This document shows positions 46,880-56,725 of a stretch of DNA of 64,000 nucleotides, piece by piece. The stretch is from Sambucus nigra (taxonomy: Eukaryota; Streptophyta; Magnoliopsida; Dipsacales; Adoxaceae): the NCBI GenBank assembly GCA_949130495.1, contig OX422213.1, forward strand, positions 52,710,284 to 52,774,283, given 5' to 3'. How positions within the stretch are numbered: the stretch's first letter is position 1; each line of letters starts with the position of its first letter. The notes beneath the pieces are model-generated. The model saw nothing but the letters and a program-made list of their open reading frames with translations. It was not told the DNA's origin and made no database searches. The position numbers and the translations under genes were made by a program.

Positions 46880-49510
46880 TGGTAACACTTCCCGGAATGA
46901 GAATACATTTACAAAGTATTTATCAATACTTATTATTTTTATCTCAAAACCTTCCATTTCCCTTCTCATATCCAGGAAATGTATTCAAAGGCCAATTCAT
47001 TATCATGAATTGCTTTAATAAATCATATACCTTTTTAAAAGCCAGTTTTATTATCATAAAAATGCTTTTCCTTTATCAATTATCCCATTTCCCTTTTTAT
47101 ACTCAGGAAATGTATTCAAAGCCATTTTCATTATCATAAAAATGCTTTGATCATAACATATGCTTCCACATCCCTTCTTCCATCCGGGAAGTGTTACCGA
47201 AGCCAAATCATATAACCCATTTCCCTTCCTATATCCAGGAAATGTAACTAAAGCCAATCCATTATCATGAATTGCTTTAATGTATAACGCGTTCTAAGAC
47301 CGCCCGTCCGGATTTCTCCACTGTGCGCGCCCCTAAATGGCTATCATCTTCCAGGGCCTATCATAAGACAACCTGGGATCCTACATCGCAAGACGTCGGG
47401 AAGCAGCCATGTGCCTGCGGGATAGTCAAGACCACACCCGGAATCTCCTAACCAGCGCAGAAAAATATATATCAACAAACGCTCACATGGCCTATAGGCT
47501 ATATCCACCCTGCATTCATTAGCTAGGGGGCTTCACCATACGTACGAAAACTTCCCTTATGATAGCGATTCAGAGAGGTGTGTATCCTCAATTTTATCAA
47601 TTATGAAAATCATTTATTTACCATTTTGAAAATATTCATTTTCATATTTTCAAAATCATTTCCATCATAACATATATATACCTAAATCACACAGTATATA
47701 CATATCCTATATATTCTTTCTAGAATATATATAAACGGCCATAGTGGCCTATAGCATCTAACGATGACTAATAATCCCAAAGATTCCCTCCAGGAATCAT
47801 AATCATGCATTCATATTTGCATGATTCTAAATCCAAAGTATTTCCTTACTTTGACAAATAATAATTACCTTAATCATCTCTTAAGGGTTTATTTATCCTC
47901 AACACCCTCATTTAGGAATCCCCCATATCATAACTAGGTCCCTCATATAAGTCTCCAAATATAATTTAACTCCCCATAACCACAAGAGGAGAAAATTGGC
48001 AATTCTACCCAAGGCGAATCGATTCGCCCCTTTTGCGAATCGATTCGGGCAGGCGAATCGATTCGGTTTCCCATCCGAATCGATTCGAAAATGGTTCAGC
48101 AAACAGGTACCTAAATGGTGAATCGATTCGGCCTAAACCCGAATCGATTCAGCCCACTGCAGAAACCCAAATCCCCTTAGGCGAATCGATTCGACATGTA
48201 CCCGAATAGATTCGGCCTGTTCGAGGGTCACAGTTTGGGCGATTTCTCTAACTCCAAAATACCCAAAAATCAATCCATATTCATTTTCATGGTTTCTACT
48301 CTACACCAAAAAAATCATCCCAAACATCTACAGAATAAATTCTATCCTTTATTTTTTCAATTTTCGATCTGATTTCCGAGTTGGTACTTTCAACCCGGAT
48401 CTGCCATCTTGTAAAAATCATATCAAATCTTAGAAAAATCAGAAAAATACGCGGTCAGCGCCCACGCGACCGTATCGAAAAGATCTACAACTTTCGTGTT
48501 TTGGCCGAAAGCTAAATCAATTATCTTCTTGGCCGAAAATGACCCCAAAGGCTACGGGTTACTATTCATTGTCTCTCCCCAAATCCCAAACTCCATTTTT
48601 CTCCATTTTTGTTGTTTCTAACTTCACCCAACAACTCAATAAACATCTAATCTATGTTTTACAACTAACACATCAATTATTTTGGGGTATTAAATCATTT
48701 CTCTTAGTTTTAAACCCTAAAACCATAAAAACCCCAACTTAACCTTTAAACCCATTTTTATACTCCATTAACATGATTTTAACACTAAAAATCATTAAGA
48801 GTTTACACTACATCAATATGTAAACTCATAATCAACTTTTACCCAATTTATTTTTAGGGTTCTGACGCCAAAATCATGTTTTTACCAACTATGATATGAG
48901 ATTAATGCACAAAAGTAAATAAAGCAAGTAAACACTTGTCTGGATGATGAAATCCAACGACCTCGAGTCGAATCCGGTGGAGTTTGGCCCGAATCTCCCT
49001 TTTCTCCCCTCTTTCCTCCTTCCTCTCTCTCTTTTCTCTTTTCTTTCTCTTTTCTCCCTCTCTCCCTCTTTATAAAGAAAGAAAAAGGGTTTAAACCCTT
49101 AAAACCCAAAAACGACTCGTTTACCCAATTACGAGTTACTTTTATCTCTAAAATTACCCGAAACTTAATTTCGACAATCGGACACTCTTTTTCGACTATC
49201 TCGGATATTCCGAGACTCATGGCGCAGTCAAAATTTCCATCCGAGGTACTTGACCGCAAATCACTATTCCAACCCAAAATAAATAAATGCTGGTTTTCTA
49301 CTCAAAATCTCACATCTTTTGTCGCTATACTCCACGGCGACATATAATTAAATTACTTCGACCTATATAGTCCCAAAATAATTTATAACACCCTTCGAAA
49401 ATTATTAAATCCTCGAAAATCCCAAAAATTACTATTTCGAGAAATTCTCCAAATTCCAAATTATACTTAATTATGGGATTTAAATGTCTCCAAAAGGGCG
49501 GGTTATTACA
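46880..49510 (-). mobile_element. Foreign LTR 'G' inside the EF left LTR
   Basis: 2631 bp, TGGTAACACTTCCC..GGGTTATTACA on the plus strand, i.e. TG..CA ends with U3 on the right. On the minus strand it has the conserved U3 block (49193-49215), a palindrome array (48013-48215) with TATA-like boxes beyond it, and imperfect ~80-bp repeats at 46960-47285 (CCAGGAAATGTATTCAAAG, ATTATCATGAATTGCTTTAA). No coding sequence was found. It looks like a solo LTR of another gypsy family, but there is no target duplication (AGGGA versus TAGAG). About 245 bp present in the partner EF LTR (53902-54148) are missing here, so rearrangement accompanied or followed insertion. Confidence 0.7.
47944..48215 (-). promoter_or_regulatory. 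GCGAATCGATTCGC palindrome array with TATA-like boxes
   Basis: Eight copies of (G/C)(C/T)GAATCGATTC(G/A)N at 48013, 48035, 48053, 48075, 48118, 48139, 48181 and 48202 (start positions). Seven keep the full GAATCGATTC core. Centre spacings are 22, 18, 22, 43, 21, 42 and 21 bp. Minus-strand AAATTATATTTGG (47957-47966) and CTTATATGAG (47944-47952) follow 50-65 bp downstream. Confidence 0.7.
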
Positions 49511-50112
49511 TAGAGTAGTATGGAAAGGGGGGATTACTCCAGGACTAGTTGGACGGGATATTTTCAAAATATTTTGGATTCTAACCCTTGCTATAAAACT
49601 ATTTTCAAAACCTTTTAGGTGTCCAGCCATAGGGACGACGGGATTGATATTATATTCCAAGGACACGGAGCTGCGGCATATGTGAATGCTAGCAGGAGTT
49701 TGGATTAGATGCATCGTTCTTTCATTCCTAGAGTAGGAATCATTTATCAGTTCCAGTTTTATTTAGGGCATGTCGCCCAGACTTTCATTTTAGTTTTCAG
49801 ATTTGTTTTATTCCGGTGTTGAATATTTGTATTGGATTATTTTACTTTGGTGACTGATGGTTTATTCGGCATGTAGTCATTATCTATTCAGTTGATTTAA
49901 TTCAGTTGTGTGAATGGATTATATTTATTTTTGCATGTACTAATTGTTTTAATTAATAAGATAAAAATTGGCACCAACTTTTAGAATACTAGGTGGTTAG
50001 TTAGTTTTAAAAAGGTTTTCGAAAGTGATGCTAAGGATGAACCAACTGGGATTCATGTTTTAATTTGGTATAGGACTGATCACCCGGTATTTTATTAGGC
50101 TTGGGTGGCACA
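49511..50112 (+). repeat. Left LTR of EF, second part
   Basis: Collinear with 54149-54884 (GGACTAGTTGGACGGG, TTGGATTCTAACCCTTGC, AAAACCTTTTAGGTGTCC), but lacks about 150 bp after GGACGGG that the partner has. Ends GGGTGGCACA. Confidence 0.85.
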
Positions 50113-50430
50113 GGATGACCAAGACTTCCGACAAGGCCAACAAGGAAGGGATCGGTGGCAGGGTGAATTTATTAGGGGGTGTTTTGTTTGTGGGAAAGCG
50201 GGACACGTGAAGAGAGATTATCCTCAGCGAGGAAGGGGTCAGCTATAGGAAGAGGTCATGGATGTACAACCACTACAACAAGTCATGGGTGCGTTCAGGA
50301 AGGGGGAAGCTGCTCAGGAACCCGAGGATCAGCCTTTGCAGCTAGAGTATGGAGGTAATTATTTTTATCCTATGGGCATGGGGTATGTTTTGAGTGATAG
50401 TGAGGGTGTCACAGTATAAGAATTATTTTC
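50113..50430 (+). pseudogene. gag: gag remnant of element EF
   Basis: Plus-strand reading: GGCFVCGKAGHVKRDYPQRG, a CCHC knuckle whose last Cys has become Tyr, then EEVMDVQPLQQVMGAFRKGE and AAQEPEDQPLQLEYGGN. The DVQPLQQV tail is shared with the gag of element AB, so the two belong to related families. Everything upstream of the knuckle is missing, because it starts directly after the LTR. One stop lies just after the knuckle (GQL*). Confidence 0.75.
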
Positions 50431-51496
50431 ACTAGAGTTCGCGGGTAAGTCGAATTTAGTGGGTCCGCGGGCTATAACAACCATATTACATATATATTTC
50501 TGTGGGATAGTGGATTTCTTTAGTGTTAACCGCGAGAGAGTGGGGGTATGCACATATATGGGATTAGTATTATGCAAGGGTTACTACTTTCGAGAATTAT
50601 GGAAGTAGGGTAGAAATTTTTTATATCGGCTGGATAGCGATGGGTTTGAACTATTGTGAATAGTGGGGGTAAGTTTTGGTGTTCTCGACACCTGGGTATG
50701 AATGATTTTTTGGTATCACCTGAGAAGGTGTCTAGCCAGTATATATGCGTGTATATATGTTGTATTGTGTTGTGCGATAGACACATAGTGAGTTCTTGTG
50801 TTCTCATATTTTATCCCGGTAAGTAAGGGTGTTTACTTAAGTGAATCAGGGTGGTTAGATTTATTTTCCAGCAGGGAGATATAGCTCGGGGTTTATTTTT
50901 TACAAGAACTAGTGATAGTAAGGGCGCGGTATTTTATGTTGTCTTTTGTAGCATAAGGGTAGGCATGTATGCTTTTGTGTTAAAAGATGGGTATTTGGGG
51001 GTACGTGCTATGGACTGAGGGTCTAACGGATGTCAATGATCGCCAATGTTAGGTAGTAGTGTATCGGGGGGTTCCTTGTTTTGATTTCGCTTTGCGAGAC
51101 GTCCCACGCATGAAACTTAGTGCAATGTTGGAAGTGAGGAGATGTTTAGTCATTAGTACATGGGTTGGGTACCCTGGGTATTATTATTTATATATGTGAT
51201 ATGACCACAGGTTTGAAGCTATATTACGGGTCACGGCTAACATAGTCTGGTAACTTTCGTGCGGTAAAGCACGGGGATAGGGTGTATGGGCACCCGGGTT
51301 AATTAAGGCAACTTTTGTATGGTCAAGCACGGGTAAGGGTGTATGGGCGCCCTGGTTAATTAAAATGCATATTTGTGTAATTTACAGTTAGAAGCGAGAG
51401 AGATAGATATAGCGAGCTTAGAGGCACCTGTCTAGAAAGTAATATTCAAAGCTTGGATCACTAGGCTATCTTAATTTCGAGGACAAAATTCCTTTG
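50431..51496 (+). other. Non-coding interior of element EF
   Basis: No protease or reverse transcriptase motif. At 51040-51140 a ~95-bp block (TATCGGGGGGTTCCTTG, TTTCGCTTTGCGAGACGTCC, GTGCAATGTTGG) closely matches, on the opposite strand, the block found twice in each AB LTR. A ~65-bp tandem duplication lies at 51250-51362 (GGTGTATGGGCNCCC..GGTTAATTAA). Confidence 0.6.
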
Positions 51497-51510
51497 TAAG
51501 GGGGGAAGTA
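51497..51510 (+). other. Polypurine tract of element EF
   Basis: GTAAGGGGGGAAGTA directly before TGTAACACCCC, preceded by GAGGACAAAATTCC. Confidence 0.9.
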
Positions 51511-52530
51511 TGTAACACCCCGTAATTTGAGGATTTAGTATTTAATTATTTTTGGGAGAAATAAAAATACTTAAATTGGAGGAACTTAAATTTATCATTT
51601 GGAGAATTTATAAGAGTGAGAAGAATTATTCATAAGGGGAGACTTTAAGTTAAATTGTTCGAATTTAAAGTGTGTCGCATTTTGAGGTTAAAACTGGAGA
51701 GTGTTATAAAGTATTTCGAATGGAAATTCTGAGTGTGAAGTTGAGTCCGTATGGGTCGAGATAGTCAGGAAAGAGCGCCCGAGGGTAGTAATTGGGTCTC
51801 GGGGTATTTTTGGGCATAGTCGGGCCCACACGGGGTGATTCGGGCCATTTTAAATTACGCCCATGTGGAAAAAATGGGATTAAGGGTTTTAAGAATAATT
51901 GGGGAAGTGCTGAACGACGGTCAACACAAATCTAAACCTAGGGTTTGAGAGAGACACAGAGGAAAGCAAATCAAGAGCCAATTGGGGATTTTTGGAGCCA
52001 AATTAAGGGACTAATTGGGGTGTTCTTTGGCAACACCTTAACTACACCAACGGATCAGACCCTACGAACTATTTTAGACAAGTGGTTAATTTTTGTAGTT
52101 CTTAAATTGATGATAATCAATTCATATCATAGTGTGTATGTGAAAATTCGTTTTGGGTGTGTAGCCATAATTAAATTGGGTTTTTCTGTGAGTAGAGTAA
52201 TGGTTAGATTTAATTACTCAAAAGATGTTAGGTAACGATTTGGGATTGTTAAGGTTGAATTGTCGGGTAGATTACATTAGGTATTAGTGTTTAAATTGAT
52301 TGAGAATGATGAGGTTGATTTCGGTAAAAACGAAACCCGGATGAAAAACCCAAATCTGATATACTTAAGGGTATGTATAAATTTGATGATGGATTAAGGT
52401 CTCTAGGGTGTTTAGAATCTTTTCTTGCGTGGAAATAATATTGGTTGTGATCTGGGTAAGAGTTTGGGAAGAAATAAAAGCTTTAGGATTCGTTCATGGC
52501 CGAACATAGGCTAGAGAAGACGATTTCTGG

Positions 52531-52572
52531 AACGACCGATCGATCGACCTAGGGGGTTCGATCGATTGATGA
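52531..52572 (+). promoter_or_regulatory. GATCGATC palindrome pair, EF right LTR
   Basis: GACCGATCGATCGACC and GTTCGATCGATTGATGA with centres 22 bp apart (52541.5 and 52563.5). These are better preserved than in the left LTR. Confidence 0.5.
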
Positions 52573-52944
52573 TGCATAAATTTTGGCAGTGACACGAGTT
52601 TTAATTACATGGGAGATATTTATTGAAAAAGGGTCTTGGGCTTATTTAAATGATGAAAATTGAATAGGGGTATAACTCTTGGTTATTACAAGTAAATATA
52701 ATTGGGAAATTTGGGAGAGATAAATGTGTGACACATTATGGACGAAAATTTGGGAATGAAATTATGAGATTTAAAAATGGACCAAGTGAGCGAGTCCGGG
52801 TAAGTTGGGTAAGTGACACCAATGTATTAAATTAATTATTGAGAGAATAGATTAACTTGGAGTCAAAATATAGACTCGAAAAATATTAAGTTATGGACCA
52901 AGTGAGCGAGTCCGGGGATAATGGTTGGGTGACACCAAGTATTA

Positions 52945-53477
52945 AATTAAAGGTTGTGTTAATTAATTAAATTAGAGACGGACTATAGACTCGGACTAGT
53001 ATTAATAAATTAATGTGTAGATTAATTAAATTAGAGTCGGACTATAGACTCGGACTAGTATTAATTAATTATTTTGTAAATTAATTAAATTAGAGTCGGA
53101 CTATAGGATCGGATTAATATTAATTAATTAATGTGTAAATTAATTAAATTAGAGTCGGACTATAGACTCGGACTAGTATTAATGAATTAATGTGTAAATT
53201 AATTAAATTAGAGTCGGACTATAGACTCGGATTAGTATTAATTAATTAATGTATAAATTAATTAATTTAGAGTCGGACTATAGACTTGGATTAGTATTAA
53301 TTAATTGACGTGTAAATTAATTAAATTAGAGTCAGACTATAGACTCAGATTAGTAATAATTAATTGACGTGTGAATTAAATAAATTGGAGTCGGACCATA
53401 GACTCGGGGTGATGATAAATTATTAAGTGAGAAAATTAATTAAGTTGAGTCAGGCCAGAGACTCAGGAAATTACAGG
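52945..53477. repeat. 59-bp tandem repeat array in EF right LTR
   Basis: Same nine units as the left LTR, almost base for base. One difference is A for C in the third unit. Confidence 0.92.
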
Positions 53478-53546
53478 CTAGTGTTACGGGATTTTTAGTA
53501 CACGGTAAAGACGGGGTTTATATTATATATATACGGTGTAGTGATA

Positions 53547-53591
<45 letters not shown>

Positions 53592-53905
53592 GTGTGCTAT
53601 TAAATATATGTGACTAGATATTTGTTTAATTTATATGCTCTAGTGCTATCAAGGGAGGTTGCGCGATGTGGGTGAATCACCTAGCTTGAGGAGTAGGGTG
53701 AGTATATCCCCAGGTCATAGTGTCCGGCATATGGGTGAGGGATTTATCTCACTTTCATGGAAGGAATATGACCGCCTCCACCATGTTTATATTTTGTGCC
53801 AGGTTGGTGAGCGATTCCAACTTGGAAAACTAGGTTATGTGAGCACACCTAGTGACATAGCATTTTAGAGGGAATCATTCGGTGAGGGTATACTCGGAGG
53901 GATGG

Positions 53906-53970
<65 letters not shown>

Positions 53971-54884
53971 GATGTTGTGGTAAAGGTATGTATATAATGG
54001 TAGTAAATATTATATGCGAGTAATAATAAAGTGTGTGATGTAATTGTTTTATATAACTTGTGCTACAGTTATATAATTATTATTTAAAGGAATTAATTAA
54101 GTTAATTGGTGAGATAATTTGTAATTCATGAATAATTATACTCGTGCTAGAGTAGTATGGCAAGGGGAGGTTACACTAGGACTAGTTGGACGGGGTAGTA
54201 CAACTAGGGGGGTTAAGGTAACCATTAGGTGTGCACATTAGTGGAGGGGTGAGAATTTCCTCAAGAGAGTGCGACACTAACTTAAATATGAAGCGCATTC
54301 ATGCATTTTAAATTCCTGCAGTTAGTTTACTTGCTAAATATTTTCAAAATGTTTTGGGTTCTAACCCTTGCTATAAAACTATTTTCAAAACCTTTTAGGT
54401 GTCCGGGATGCCAAGATTGATATTCTATTCCAAGGACACGGAGTTGCGGCATATGTGGATGCTAGCAGGAGTTTGGATTAGACGCATCGTTCTTTCATTC
54501 CTAGAGTAGGAATCATTTATCAGTTCCAGTTTTATTTAGGGCATGCCGCCCAGACTTTCAGTTCAGTTTTTAGATTTGTTTTATTCCGGTGTTGAATATT
54601 TGTATTGTATTATTTTACTTTGGTGAACGATGGTTTAATCGGTATGTAGTCATTATCTATTCTGTTGAATTAATTCAATTGTGTGGATGGATTATATTTA
54701 TTTCCGCATGTACTAATTGTTTTAATTAATAAGATAAAAATTGGCACCAGCTTTTGGAATACTAAGTGGTTAGTAAATTTTAAAAAGGTTTTCGACAGTG
54801 ATGCTAAGGATGAACCAACTGGGAGTCCTCTTTTAATTTGGCATAGGACTAATCACCCGATATTTTATTAGGCAGGGTGTCACA

Positions 54885-56181
54885 GAAGGGTGCTTGTGTA
54901 TGACTCCGTGATTTGTATTCATATAACGGGTGTCCATTTATTATGTATGTAAGTGTGCGAGAAACCTCAACTTTGAGATAATTTAACATCTCATTTGAGG
55001 TTTGAGGATAAATAGAAAGGTTAAAGATGGGTGCATCTCAATTGTGATTAGTGTATACGTGTTTGCACACTTTTATGTATGGATACATTTTGGAGTTACC
55101 TCTTTGAGATAGTTTGATATGTCATTTTAGTTACTTAGCTATAATGGATGAAAGTTGAAAGATGGGTGCATATTGGTGGAGACAGCATATTGTAAGATAT
55201 ATTGTCAAGGCTAAAGGTCACGAGAAAGACTTGGTATTGCGCTTACATACGCAAGAGGACTTGGGATCCAAGATTACGTAGTTTGATCATGCACATGTTC
55301 AAACATGATGTGTGCACAAATGTAGGACTTGGATTTGGAGGGGGGGTTGGTATATTCAATATCATAATAGGAATGGACCTTAAAATATTTGGCATTGACA
55401 AATAACCTTATAATAGTCGGGTGGTTACTAGCTGAAAGGTGTTATCCTTCAGACTATTTTAGGGATGTTAGAATTAAGAGGAGTTGGTATAAAAAACGTG
55501 GAGGTTACATAAATGATGTAATGTTATATTGTTGAGAAGAAGAGTAGGAAACTACATCTTGGTATTGGGACCAGGAGAAGTCATGAGAGTTCAGAGTGGG
55601 GATGGATGCATCCCTAAGAAATAATTTGCCAAGATAAGTATTTTGAGGCTTGGGCTGCATGAGTTAATCTCAGTATAATGACTACCTACCCAAGGAGACT
55701 TAGGATCAAAGCCACACAGTTCCAATAAACGGGTTATGGAGCCTAATCCTTAATATAGAATTTCCATTGTGTTGGATTGATATATTTATATGTTAGTAAA
55801 ATACATTGACCAAATGATGATGTTTGATTAATATTTGTTTAAAAACACATATTCAGGATGTCTCTGCCTTGACGGGCTTAGTTCATTCGAAGATGTGGCG
55901 AGAGTTGTCGAATTTTAGATTTTGGCCTTCAAAGTTTCGAGTTGACATAACTTAATGCCACTTTACTGAGAACATATTTTAAAAAGTATGTTTTTATGGT
56001 GATGTATTTTAATCATGGCATTTGATTAACATTAGTTTAACATATGATCATGTCAATATATAACTAAAGGTGCTAGATTAGAAACTAGGCTTTTGAAATA
56101 TAAATGTTATAAATTGCATACCCAGTCCCCTAAATGGGGGTCGGGATAAGGAATATAAATAGGTATGTACATTTTATCATA
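54885..56181. other. Unassigned LTR-like sequence left of the young CACTA
   Basis: Continues the sequence that stops at 44484. It contains two related segments near 54960-55030 and 55095-55170 (TTTGAGATAATTTAACATCTC / TTTGAGATAGTTTGATATGTC, AAAGATGGGTGCAT). An inverted repeat CCCCTAAATGGGGG at about 56126-56140 and a TATA box ATATAAATAGG at 56152-56162 end just before the CACTA insertion. No coding region recognised. Confidence 0.4.
56152..56162 (+). promoter_or_regulatory. TATA box next to the CACTA insertion
   Basis: GGAATATAAATAGGTATG, a strong plant TATA box. The CACTA element begins about 22 bp after it, so the expected start-site region of this promoter is displaced by 4.3 kb. Confidence 0.5.
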
Positions 56182-56204
56182 GTACACTACACCAAATCTG
56201 CCCA

Positions 56205-56500
56205 TTTGTCAAGGTCATTGACCTTGACAAATTCACCTTGTCAAGGTCAATGGCCGTGACATTCCGAGGCGAGACAACTTTTTTTGTCACGGTCGTGTCA
56301 CGGTCATTGACCTTGACAAAAAACTCACGTTTTGTGTCACGGTCGTGTCAAGGTCAATGACCGTGACACGTTTGTCACGGTTCTAAACCGTGACATAACC
56401 GTGACCCCAATTATCACGATCAATGACCGTGACACGTCCGTGACAACTTTTGTCGCGGACTTGTCACGGTCAATGACCGTGACAATTCTGGGCAGAATTT
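56205..56500. repeat. Left subterminal palindromes of the young CACTA
   Basis: Seven copies of a 21-bp inverted repeat with arms GTCACGGTCA and TGACCGTGAC around one base, centres near 56218, 56250, 56307, 56357, 56384 (variant CACGGTTCTAAACCGTG), 56423 and 56473. Half-sites GTCACGG(T/A)C lie between them. In En/Spm, TNPA binds subterminal repeats. These are likely the sites for the protein encoded at 56726-58346. Confidence 0.85.
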
Positions 56501-56725
56501 TAAAAAAATCTGCTGGGCAGTATGGCCACCGCCACTGCCCAGCAGTATATTTGTACCTGTTATAGCAACGTTGTACCTATTCCAAACATCATATATCCAA
56601 CACAAACTAAAGATAATGCAAATATATATTCATGACGATATAATCCAAATATTCAAAGTAAAAACAATATACATGACGATATAATCCAAATTTAATTAAA
56701 ATGGACAAACTTAAAAATAATGTTA

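Larger units (their letters stand above)
44485..54884 (+). mobile_element. Non-autonomous Ty3/gypsy element EF with ~3-kb LTRs
   Basis: Plus-strand element. Left LTR 44485-46879 and 49511-50112, split by foreign LTR G; right LTR 51511-54884. Both begin TGTAACACCC and end GG(C/T)..GTGNCACA. The flanks CAAGG (44480-44484) and GAAGG (54885-54889) match at four of five bases. The 1.4-kb interior has only a gag zinc-knuckle remnant and a polypurine tract. The primer-binding site is not recognisable next to 50112, suggesting a 5' internal deletion. It shares the gag tail and the ~95-bp block with element AB. Confidence 0.87.
51511..54884 (+). repeat. Right LTR of EF
   Basis: 3374 bp, complete relative to the left copy. 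U3 block at 51746-51767, palindromes at 52531-52572, 59-bp array at about 52945-53477, (TA)n at 53549-53588 and (TA)n(GT)n at 53909-53970. The 69-codon open frame at 53659-53868 is identical in both LTRs only because this part has been homogenised. It has no recognisable domain. Confidence 0.9.

Noticed and set aside
48013..48215. CRISPR-like array from regularly spaced palindromes
   Set aside because: Repeats are only 10-14 bp with ~8-bp spacers, in a plant LTR, with no cas genes. It is an LTR promoter feature.
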